DNA from: Thermococcus sp.
Lineage (GTDB): Archaea; Methanobacteriota_B; Thermococci; Thermococcales; Thermococcaceae
Length of the DNA stretch: 64,000 bases
Assembly: GCF_027023865.1 (NCBI RefSeq)
Contig: NZ_JALVUC010000010.1
Coordinates: forward strand, 24,084-88,083
Direction of reading: 5' to 3'
A program made the position numbers and the translations under genes. Numbering within the stretch: the first letter of the stretch is position 1; every line of letters begins with the position of its first letter. Below are positions 43,604 through 51,363 of this stretch, piece by piece. The notes under the pieces are model-generated. The model saw only the letters and a list, made by a program, of their open reading frames with translations, had not been told where the DNA came from and searched no databases.

Positions 43604-44388
43604 TAATCGTCAAAATCGGTGGGAGTGTCTTCAGCGATAAAGCGGGAGCGCCAGAGAACTTCAACGTGGAGACCGTCAGGGGCATAGCGAAGGAGATAGC
43701 CGGTGTCTACCCAGATGCGGATTTCATCATCATCCATGGCGGTGGGAGCTTTGGTCATCCCGAGGCGAAGAAGTACGGCATAAGAGAAGGTCTGCCCGCG
43801 GACTGGGAGTCCGCAAGCCGTAGGAGGATAGGCTTCACCCTCACCCACCAAGCGATGCTGAGGGCCAATGCAAAGTTCATAAATGCTTTCGTGGCCGAAA
43901 ATCTTCCAGCGTTTTCGGTCTCTACCTCCTCCACCTTCATAACCGAGAATGGGAAGGTAACTTACGGCGATCTGGAAGTCATTAAACGGCTCCTTGAATT
44001 GCGTTTCGTCCCAGTGCTCTTCGGCGACGTGTCGCTAGACCTCGCGAAGGGTGTGGACATCCTCTCGGGCGACCAGATCATTACCTATCTCGCCAAGATG
44101 CTCAAGCCCGAGAAAGTTGTATTCCTCATGGACGTCGACGGGGTTTACGACGGGAGGCCGGGCGTGGGAAAGCTGATCCAGAATCTCAAACATGACGAAA
44201 TCAGCGACCTCTTGGATAGACTCAGCTGCACTTCCACCGGAACCGACGTCACCGGTGGAATCTGTAACAAACTCCGCGAAGCTGCAAAGATAGCGGAGCA
44301 CTCAGAGGTCTGGTTCATTAACGGAAAGATTCCGGGCAGGCTGAGCGGAGCGATACTGGGAGACGGTTTCGGGACGCGGATTTTATGA
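43600..44388 (+). CDS. ipk: Isopentenyl phosphate kinase
   Basis: A 262-residue amino-acid-kinase-fold enzyme that makes IPP from isopentenyl phosphate in the archaeal mevalonate pathway. Visible are [11 protein letters not shown] (phosphate-binding lysine and glycines, near 4-14), [17 protein letters not shown] with the key His near 55, and [19 protein letters not shown] near 215-233. Translationally coupled to mevalonate kinase by a four-base overlap. The gap to the next pathway gene (332 bases) has been enlarged by an IS relic. Confidence 0.95.
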   Translation: MIIVKIGGSVFSDKAGAPENFNVETVRGIAKEIAGVYPDADFIIIHGGGSFGHPEAKKYGIREGLPADWESASRRRIGFTLTHQAMLRANAKFINAFVAENLPAFSVSTSSTFITENGKVTYGDLEVIKRLLELRFVPVLFGDVSLDLAKGVDILSGDQIITYLAKMLKPEKVVFLMDVDGVYDGRPGVGKLIQNLKHDEISDLLDRLSCTSTGTDVTGGICNKLREAAKIAEHSEVWFINGKIPGRLSGAILGDGFGTRIL

Positions 44389-44484
44389 CCTTAAAGAGAG
44401 ACCCTTTTTATTTCCTTGAGTGTTGATTGCTCCAGTAGCCATGTTATGCAGGACCTGCCCTTGTTGTGCTCTTCGTCATCTTTC

Positions 44485-44663
44485 TCTGGGGGTTTCAAAA
44501 GGCCGCCTTCGAGCGGGGTTTAAAACCTGTGGGTGGCTTTTAAACGATAATTCAAGTCGCTTTGCCGATAGGGATAATGGGCACGAGACCATGCCCTAAA
44601 ACTTCCCCGCCACGGGTGAGGGGTTAAGCCAAACCTCGTCGTTCACGATGGGGAGGAGGTCAG
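44485..44663 (+). mobile_element. 5'-truncated IS605-type relic with omega-RNA-like end
   Basis: The right part matches the 413-bp element at 7436: GGGGGTTTCA, ACGATAA, then a small hairpin, AGGGATAATGGGCACGAGACC, the stem GGGCA/TGCCC and the terminal hairpin CGTC-GTTCAC-GATG followed by GGAGGAGGTCAG ending at 44663. No left end or TTAC junction is recognisable upstream, so the element has lost its left part. It lies between ipk and the IPP isomerase gene and damages neither, but separates their transcripts. Confidence 0.75.
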
Positions 44664-44720
44664 CGTCTGCCCACCCAAAACCTCTTAACTTTCCCCGCCC
44701 TTTCCCTTCCGGTGGTGTTA

Positions 44721-45839
44721 ATGCAGGGCTTTGACAGGGAGGAACTCACGGTCATCAGGAAGTTCGAGCACATCGAGCACTGTTTGAAGAGAAACGTTCA
44801 GGCCCACGTGAGCAACGGTTTTGAAGACGTCCACTTCGTCCACATGAGCCTGCCGGAGATGGACAAGGACGAGGTTGATTTGAGCGTCGAGTTTCTCGGG
44901 AGAAGATTTGACTACCCGATTTTCATAGCAGGAATGACCGGGGGGACGAAAGGTTCACAGCTGGCCGGGAAGATAAACAGAACCCTCGCCCAGGCGGCGC
45001 AGGAGCTGAACATCCCGATGGGCGTTGGAAGCCAGAGAGCTATGATAAGGAAGCCGGAAACATGGGAGAGCTACTACGTGCGCGATGTCGCTCCGGACGT
45101 CTTCCTCGTTGGCAACCTCGGGGCACCGCAGTTCTCTGAAACCATACCCGAAAGGTACGGCATCGAGGAGGCACTAAAGGCCGTGGAAACCATTCAGGCC
45201 GATGCTCTGGCGATACACCTTAACCCCCTCCAGGAGAGCGTCCAGCCCGAGGGAGACACACAGTACAAGGGCATTCTTAAAGCTTTGGCCGGGCTTAAGT
45301 CAGAGTTTCCCTACCCGATAATAGCGAAGGAGACAGGTGCCGGCGTCTCCATGGAGGTAGCTATAAGACTTGAGAGCATAGGGATCGATGCGATAGACGT
45401 CGGTGGCCTAGGTGGAACGAGCTGGAGTGCCGTTGAATATTACCGGGCTAAGGACGAGATTGGAAAGGACTTGGCCCTCCACTTCTGGGACTGGGGAATA
45501 AAGACGGCCATAAGCGTCGCTGAGGTGCGCTACTCGACGGAGTTGCCCATCATAGCGACCGGCGGGATGCGCGATGGAATAACGATGGCAAAGGCTCTGG
45601 CAATGGGTGCGACCTTTGCAGGAGTGGCACTCCCGCTGCTCAAGCCGGCAGTTAAGGGCGATGTCGAGGGCGTCATAAAAATCCTGAAGCGCTACATCGA
45701 GGAGATTAAGAACACCATGTTCCTCGTCGGGGCTAAGAACGTCGAGGAACTCAGAAGGGTTCCTATCATCGTCACGGGCTTCACGAGGGAGTGGCTTGAG
45801 CAGAGGATTGATTTGGGGGTGTACCTGAAGAACAGGTGA
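44721..45839 (+). CDS. fni: Isopentenyl-diphosphate delta-isomerase, type 2
   Basis: A 372-residue FMN-dependent TIM-barrel enzyme that interconverts IPP and DMAPP. Typical blocks are [20 protein letters not shown] (FMN phosphate region), [23 protein letters not shown] (catalytic Gln and metal-binding Glu), [14 protein letters not shown] and [14 protein letters not shown] 44721 follows GGTGGTGTTA. It continues the isoprenoid cluster begun by mevalonate kinase. Confidence 0.95.
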   Translation: MQGFDREELTVIRKFEHIEHCLKRNVQAHVSNGFEDVHFVHMSLPEMDKDEVDLSVEFLGRRFDYPIFIAGMTGGTKGSQLAGKINRTLAQAAQELNIPMGVGSQRAMIRKPETWESYYVRDVAPDVFLVGNLGAPQFSETIPERYGIEEALKAVETIQADALAIHLNPLQESVQPEGDTQYKGILKALAGLKSEFPYPIIAKETGAGVSMEVAIRLESIGIDAIDVGGLGGTSWSAVEYYRAKDEIGKDLALHFWDWGIKTAISVAEVRYSTELPIIATGGMRDGITMAKALAMGATFAGVALPLLKPAVKGDVEGVIKILKRYIEEIKNTMFLVGAKNVEELRRVPIIVTGFTREWLEQRIDLGVYLKNR

Positions 45840-45845
45840 GGGGCT

Positions 45846-46583
45846 ATGGGAAGTAAAGAGAGAGGAAAAATTCGTCGGCTTTACAGGGAGCATGGTCTAC
45901 CTAAAATTTTTGAAGGGAAATCTTGTGGGAGTTGCTTTTGGTATCTCAACGCTTGTGAAATATGCCTTAAAAGAGATACTCATATGAAATCCACTGATGT
46001 CTGCAAGTATTGGATATCTAGGCACCATCATAATGAGAAACTTTTATCTAGTATAATTTTTTCAGGAAGGGGGCCAAAATATGAGGAGTACGCATGGGTT
46101 ATTGATATCGAGAATCCCGACAAAAACACATGGTATGTCCTTGGGGAATCTTATTTAACGGTTCTCTTGGTTCAAATGGTCGGTGATGTAAATGTCTATG
46201 AAAGGGTTTATGTGGGAAAAGGTTCAAGAAGAGAAAAAGTAGTTAGGATCATTAAAAAGGTTCCATATTGTCAATTGCCACCTGAGGTTAAATGTAGAAT
46301 ATACAAAATTTTGAGGTCATCCCGACCAATACCTAGTATCTTGGTTGTATCCAGCAAGTATCTCCAAAAGAAAATTCTTCAGGTATTTAACATGGCGGAT
46401 AAAATGCCCAGATTAGATACTCTTCTTTGCTGTGTTTCTCCTCAAAAAGCATTGGAAATCCTTGACGAGCTTAGGAAAGGGCAGTTTAAGGATACCTACG
46501 AAATTTTGATTCGTACAGGAGTGAATCCATACAATGCTGTGGTGCTAAGACTACTTGCCGAATTTGAAAGTTCATGTAGGTGA
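45846..46583 (+). CDS. Cysteine-rich orphan protein inside the isoprenoid cluster
   Basis: A 245-residue protein of no family I recognise. The N-terminal 75 residues contain CGSCFWYLNACEICLKRDTH and then CKYWISRHHH, a set of Cys and His likely to bind zinc or an iron-sulfur cluster. The middle is beta-rich (ENPDKNTWYVLGESYLTVLL), and the rest helical and basic (KVVRIIKKVPYCQLPPEVKC). Base composition is clearly AT-richer than the genes on both sides, and codons such as AAA and ATA are frequent, suggesting transfer. It starts six bases after the isomerase stop, so it can be co-transcribed. Function cannot be assigned. Confidence 0.7.
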   Translation: MGSKERGKIRRLYREHGLPKIFEGKSCGSCFWYLNACEICLKRDTHMKSTDVCKYWISRHHHNEKLLSSIIFSGRGPKYEEYAWVIDIENPDKNTWYVLGESYLTVLLVQMVGDVNVYERVYVGKGSRREKVVRIIKKVPYCQLPPEVKCRIYKILRSSRPIPSILVVSSKYLQKKILQVFNMADKMPRLDTLLCCVSPQKALEILDELRKGQFKDTYEILIRTGVNPYNAVVLRLLAEFESSCR

Positions 46584-46685
46584 ATTGCGGTTTTCCAAAA
46601 TGCACACCTTTTTAAACCCCCTGCACCAACTAAGACCAACGCAGCCCCACGCCTCGGGAGAGGCCTGGGCGCAGGAGGAATGAGA

Positions 46686-48026
46686 ATGATAAAGGTTTAC
46701 ACCATCAGCGGCTACGAGGAAGTCGGTAAGAACATGACGGCCGTTGGTTATAGCAACGGTGGCAGGGAGGAAATTGTTATAATCGACATGGGTATACGGC
46801 TCGATCGCGTTCTGATCCATGAGGATGTGAACATCCAGGAGTTTCCGACGAAGGAACTTCAGAAACTCGGCGCCATTCCCGACGATTCAATTCTGAAAAA
46901 TAAGAAAGTCGTTGCCATAACCTTCACCCATGGCCACCTCGATCACATAGGGGCGATAGGGAAGCTCGCACCCCACTATCCTGACGTCCCGGTTTACGGC
47001 ACACCCTACACGGTGAAGCTCGCCAAGAGCGAGGTCAAGAGCGAGAAGTACTTTGAGGTCAAGAACCCGATGTACGAGACCCAGTTCGGGGAAATAGTCC
47101 AGGTCAGTGAGAACCTCGCGATAGAGTTCGTCCAGACGACCCACTCGATACCGCAGGCGGCAATGGTCGTTGTTCACACTCCTGAAGGCGCGGTAGTCCA
47201 CACCGGTGACTTCAAGTTCGACAACAACAGCCCCCTTGGTGAGAGGCCGGATTACAAACGCCTGAAGGAACTCGGGAAGGAGGGCGTCAAAGTCCTCATA
47301 TCGGAATCCACGCGCGTTGCGGAGCCGACAAAAACACCGAGTGAAGCGGTAGCTCAAATGCTCCTCGAGGACTTCTTCCTCTACGAGGGAATGGAGGAGG
47401 ACGGCCTTATCGCGACGACCTTCGCCTCCCATATAGCGCGCCTTCAGGAGCTTATCTGGATAGCCAACAGGATGGGTAGGCAGGCGGTTTTCGTCGGCCG
47501 CTCGCTGGCCAAATACACGGGGATAGCGAAGCAGCTTGGCCTCATCCGGATGAAAGGGGCAAGAGCTGTCAGAAGCCCCAACGCGATAAAGAAGGTCCTC
47601 GCTGAGGTCTCGGGCGCGAGGGAGAACTACCTGCTCGTCGTCACCGGCCATCAGGGTGAGCCTGGGGCTGTCCTCACAAGGATGGCCAACGGTGATCTTT
47701 ACGACATAGACAAGCGCGATACGGTTGTATTTTCGGCTGGAACCATACCGAACCCGCTCAACAGGGCACAGCGCTACGTTCTGGAGACGAAGCTCAAGAT
47801 GAAGGGTGTCAGGATGATAAAGGACCTCCACGTAAGCGGCCACGCGAGCAGGGAAGACCACCGCTACCTGTTGAGGATGCTCAACCCCGAGAACATAGTT
47901 CCAGCGCACGGCGAGTTCAGGATGCTCACCCACTACGCCGAGCTGGCAGAGGAGGAGGGCTACCTCATCGGCAGGGACGTCTTTGTGTCGAGGAACGGCT
48001 ACACCGTTGAGATACCTGGTAAGTAA
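46686..48026 (+). CDS. rnj: Archaeal RNase J (metallo-beta-lactamase, beta-CASP)
   Basis: A 446-residue 5'-3' exoribonuclease. Zinc ligands are in FTHGHLDHIG (near 80-89), VVHTGDFKFD (near 175) and the C-terminal VSGHAS and PAHGE. The beta-CASP domain is inserted in the middle (residues about 205-345). Archaeal RNase J degrades RNA with 5'-monophosphate ends. ATG 46686 has AGGAGGAATGAGA before it; the ATG at 46680 is too close to that site. It sits in the isoprenoid cluster by conserved gene order, not by function. Confidence 0.93.
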   Translation: MIKVYTISGYEEVGKNMTAVGYSNGGREEIVIIDMGIRLDRVLIHEDVNIQEFPTKELQKLGAIPDDSILKNKKVVAITFTHGHLDHIGAIGKLAPHYPDVPVYGTPYTVKLAKSEVKSEKYFEVKNPMYETQFGEIVQVSENLAIEFVQTTHSIPQAAMVVVHTPEGAVVHTGDFKFDNNSPLGERPDYKRLKELGKEGVKVLISESTRVAEPTKTPSEAVAQMLLEDFFLYEGMEEDGLIATTFASHIARLQELIWIANRMGRQAVFVGRSLAKYTGIAKQLGLIRMKGARAVRSPNAIKKVLAEVSGARENYLLVVTGHQGEPGAVLTRMANGDLYDIDKRDTVVFSAGTIPNPLNRAQRYVLETKLKMKGVRMIKDLHVSGHASREDHRYLLRMLNPENIVPAHGEFRMLTHYAELAEEEGYLIGRDVFVSRNGYTVEIPGK

Positions 48027-48093
48027 GGGCAAAGCTGATAAACTTTTACCCGCTTTCCCCTTTGGGTTGCTCTCACGTTCACGGGGTGATAGG

Positions 48094-49122
48094 ATGAAGT
48101 ACGATGAGCTGTTCGCAAGGATTAAGGATAAAGCCAGGGACGTTGACAGGATTATTCTGGAACTCATTCCGGAGAAGGAGCCGGCTGACCTCTACAAAGC
48201 TGCCAGACACTACCCGCTCGCGGGAGGCAAGAGGGTTCGTCCCTTTGTCGTCCTCCGTGCCGCTGAGGCGGTTGGCGGCGATCCTGAGAGGGCGTTCTAT
48301 CCTGCCGCCGCCGTTGAGTTCATCCACAACTACTCCCTTGTCCACGACGACATAATGGACATGGATGAGCTGAGGCGCGGGAGGCCAACCGTCCACAAGG
48401 TCTGGGGTGTTAACACCGCAATCCTCGCCGGCGACCTGTTGTTTTCAAAGGCCTTTGAGGCGGTGGCAAGGGCCGAAGTAATCCCTGAAAAGAAGGCGAG
48501 AATCCTCGACGTCCTCGTCAGGACCTCAAACCTTCTCTGCGAGGGCCAGGCCTTGGACATAGAGTTCGAGACGAAGAGCGAGGTTACCGTTGACGAATAC
48601 CTCATGATGATAAGCGGAAAGACCGGTGCTCTATTCCAGGGTTCGGCGGAGATAGGGGCTATAGTGGGTACTGACAATGAGGAGTATATCGGGGCACTCT
48701 CCAAGTGGGGCATGAACGTTGGAATAGCCTTTCAGATATGGGACGACGTGCTTGACCTCATCGCCGACGAGGAGAAGCTCGGCAAACCCGTCGGCAGCGA
48801 CGTAAGGAAGGGCAAGAAGACCCTCATAGTGAGCCACTTCTTCCAGAACGCAAGCGAGGAAGACAAGGCCGAGTTTATGAAGGTCTTCGGCAAGTACGCC
48901 GGTGATGCGGAGGGCGATGCACTGATACACGACGAGGGGGTCAAGGAGGAGGTTGCAATGGCTATTGAACTCCTCAAAAAGTACGGCAGCATATACTACG
49001 CGGCAGAATACGCCAGGAACCTCATCAGAGAAGCAAACGAAGCTTTGAAAGTCCTCCCGGAGAGCAAGGCGAGGAGGGATCTAGAGTTACTCGCCGAGTT
49101 CCTTGTGGAGAGGGAGTTCTGA
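48094..49122 (+). CDS. idsA: Prenyl diphosphate synthase (likely geranylgeranyl)
   Basis: A 342-residue trans-prenyltransferase. The first Asp-rich motif is HDDIMDMDELRRGRPT (near 88-103), the second WDDVLDLIADEEKLGKP (near 213-229). KRVRPFVVLRAAEA carries the phosphate-binding Lys-Arg. It condenses IPP with allylic diphosphates to the C20 (and perhaps C15) chain for archaeal lipids. Chain length is inferred from the family. ATG 48094 follows CGGGGTGATAGG. It ends the cluster. Confidence 0.92.
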   Translation: MKYDELFARIKDKARDVDRIILELIPEKEPADLYKAARHYPLAGGKRVRPFVVLRAAEAVGGDPERAFYPAAAVEFIHNYSLVHDDIMDMDELRRGRPTVHKVWGVNTAILAGDLLFSKAFEAVARAEVIPEKKARILDVLVRTSNLLCEGQALDIEFETKSEVTVDEYLMMISGKTGALFQGSAEIGAIVGTDNEEYIGALSKWGMNVGIAFQIWDDVLDLIADEEKLGKPVGSDVRKGKKTLIVSHFFQNASEEDKAEFMKVFGKYAGDAEGDALIHDEGVKEEVAMAIELLKKYGSIYYAAEYARNLIREANEALKVLPESKARRDLELLAEFLVEREF

Positions 49123-49125
49123 GCC

Positions 49126-49943
49126 TTACCCTTCTTTTTCGGTCAGAATCCATCCCACCGGCGGATGCTCCACCTCCTCCTTCCACCTCCCGTAGGCTTT
49201 ATCCCACCTTCTTAGGAGCTCGGCGCGCTTTTTCTCGTCTTTTATCCCCTCCACGTATCCCCGCGGGATATAGGCTAAGTAGTGCGGAAGGCCCGGCTCA
49301 AAGGTTCCGCTTTCGATTACTCTTCCTCCGGCTTTTTCCACGAGTTTCTGGAGTTTCCCAAGAGTGGGATAATGCAGGTCGTCCTTCTCGCCGAAGAGCG
49401 CCTCAAAGACTTCCTCGCGCAGGTTGTAGAGTTCGAGGTGAGCTTTTTGCTTCTCGTTGTTCGCTATGGGCAGGCTCTCGACTATAAAGACCATATCCGC
49501 AACGCGGAGCATCTCTGAGATAACTTTTATCATCGTCTCCTCGTTCTTCAGACTCCTTATCCCGTGAACGAGGACGGCCAGGTCGAAGGCCTTAAACGGG
49601 AAGGGAAGCTCCCTTGCGTCGAGCTTTAGGGGGATAATCTAGGTTTCACGCCGGTGACTGAAGTTATCTCCTCGAAGAAGCGCCACCGCGATTTATCAAC
49701 GGCAACGACGCGGCCGGCTTCGCCGACGAGATAGGCGAGGGGGATGGTCGTTAGGGCGTGGGCGCCACAGCCGATTTCGAGGATGTTTATTCCGGGCTTT
49801 ATTGGTGCGAACTGAAGGACGCGGAAGCGTTCGAGCATTTCCACATGCAACCAGTTTGGAGGAAGTGGCGGTTCATCTCGGAGCGGGATTTTGGAGAGGA
49901 CGTCTTTCTTAAATGTCTCCCCTTTAACCGGCATGGAAAACAC
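49126..49943 (-). pseudogene. Class I SAM methyltransferase, frame-broken
   Basis: The N-terminal part has the SAM loop ILEIGCGAHALTTIPLAYLV and VVAVDKSRWRF. Near 49640 the frame is lost: a stop follows GVKPRLSP, while the other frame continues IPLKLDARELPFPFKAFDLA, VLVHGIRSLKNEETM and on to the stop at 49126. One inserted base would restore about 270 residues. It is a UbiE-like small-molecule or protein methylase of unknown substrate. Its end lies four bases from the prenyl synthase stop on the opposite strand. Confidence 0.75.
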
Positions 49944-50260
49944 CGGAAAATGCTAAAGGGCTTTTCTTTAAGGCGTTTTCGGAGAAAGGGTTTTATAAGG
50001 TGGGAGTGAATTTTATGGCGGAGTGAATTTCTGGATTTGCAGGAGTTTCTTCCAAGGGAGATCAACTTAATCCTGATTTGTTCTGCTGATTGCATAACCA
50101 TGCAACTTCTTTACCCGGTCTCTATTTCTCTCAAAAAGTCCAAGGTAAAGTAGGGTTAACAAAATTACTTCAACGATACCCATAAATACTAATTTTAATA
50201 GTAAAATTTATAAAGAAAGTGACCTAAAATTGATTGCAAAATCTGCTGGGGGTGAACCCC
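49944..50260. other. AT-rich region upstream of a secreted-protein gene
   Basis: The composition becomes markedly AT-rich after about 50150. AAAATTTATAAAGAAAG (50203-50219) is a convincing TATA box about 45-50 bases before the secreted-protein start, and AAATCTGCTGGGGGTGAACCCC holds its ribosome site. TTTTATAAGGTGGGAG at about 49991-50006 may be a second promoter-like site. No gene is supported between. Confidence 0.5.
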
Positions 50261-51062
50261 TTGAAGTGGAAGCCATTGTTTGCGGTCCTGGTGGGACTGC
50301 TGATGGTTGGTGTGACTGCCGGGAGTGCAAGTGCTACTGCAATTAATGCCACAAAATCCGGGAAAATCCCTTGGTGTTAACTTTTTATCGTCTAAGTCAA
50401 ACTGAAAAAGAATTTATACTGTCCATTGCCCAGGAGGATTTCAAAAAACTGGGGGTGCAAAACGTCTTTATTAACTCAATATCTGGAATTAAAAGTAATG
50501 GGATGTATGTGTTCTTTGTAAACACTTCAAAGGGGATTATTGTTGGGACATACAAAGATCATTTACTGAAATGGCATTAGTGATTAATGCCACCCCATAT
50601 CAAGTCACAGTAAAGACTGTAGAAAATGGAAAAGTCCACTATGAGTATTACAGTACCACAGTCGTAAACACTCTTAGACAGGTAGTATCCAAAAATGTTG
50701 TTGAATATCGTGCCAACACTTACACTCCTGATACCCTGTTGGGAGGCTCCAAAGTTGGGATACTCCCACAGTGGCACTATTACCATCACTGGTGGGGATG
50801 GAAACTCGTACTAAACGAACACGAAACCCAGATGCTCTTGGATTTTATGGGTATAGGAGTCGCGGGGGGAGGGACAAAAGTAGGGAGAGCAGCACTAGTT
50901 GCATTTTTAGAGAGACTCGGAATTACAGTCGCAGAAAGCACTTTATTGGGAATCGCAGAAGTGCTTATACTAGCAGGGGCTTATATTAAGGTGGTTGATG
51001 ATCTTGGAGGCAACAAGGGAATCTACATAGAGCAAATACTAGGGGGCCCAACGATAATATGA
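50261..51062 (+). pseudogene. Secreted bacteriocin-like protein, frame-broken
   Basis: TTG 50261 is chosen because GGGGGTGAACCCC precedes it. The signal peptide KWKPLFAVLVGLLMVGVTAG ends SASA, almost the same as at 14869. Near 50355 and 50568 the frame changes, linking three parts: signal; a pro-region-like domain (EFILSIAQEDFKKLGVQNVF, IIVGTYKDHLLK); and a C-terminal domain with WHYYHHWWGWKLVLNEHE, a glycine-rich hydrophobic stretch (MGIGVAGGG, VAESTLLGIAEVLILAGAYI) and GGNKGIYIEQI. The tail recalls hydrophobic peptide toxins cut from a precursor; this is resemblance only. Repaired length is about 267 residues. Confidence 0.6.
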
Positions 51063-51181
51063 CACAACTAAGTTTGGAGTGTTTTCTCTTTTTTACATTG
51101 CAGAAGCTTTCATAATGATAACGAAATAAAGATAAAGCTGGTACCCTCAATGTTGATCAGACCTTAAAAGGGGGAATATAA

Positions 51182-51340
51182 ATGAACCATTTGATAATAG
51201 ACTCTCTGGTCTTTCTATACCTGGTGTCGATGTTCATCCTGAGGCATATGGAATCAAAATACAAGAGAAATCTTCCACTGGATATCATGTGGGAAATTGG
51301 CGTTATAGCCTTTATTTTAGTGTGGCTGATAGGCAGATAA
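51182..51340 (+). CDS. 52-residue membrane protein, possible immunity protein
   Basis: It begins with ATG after AAAAGGGGGAATATAA, a good ribosome site. Two hydrophobic helices (SLVFLYLVSMFIL near 8-20 and EIGVIAFILVWLIG near 38-51) flank a basic linker (RHMESKYKRNLP). It lies 119 bases downstream of the secreted bacteriocin-like gene, in the same AT-rich block. Small two-helix proteins often give immunity to peptide toxins, so that role is proposed by position and shape only. Confidence 0.55.
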   Translation: MNHLIIDSLVFLYLVSMFILRHMESKYKRNLPLDIMWEIGVIAFILVWLIGR

Positions 51341-51363
51341 AGAAAAATTAGAATAAAGGTTCC

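Noticed and set aside
46887..48167. Long open frame of about 426 codons on the minus strand
   Set aside because: It is the reverse complement of RNase J, whose motifs are certain; GC-rich codon bias leaves the antisense frame open.
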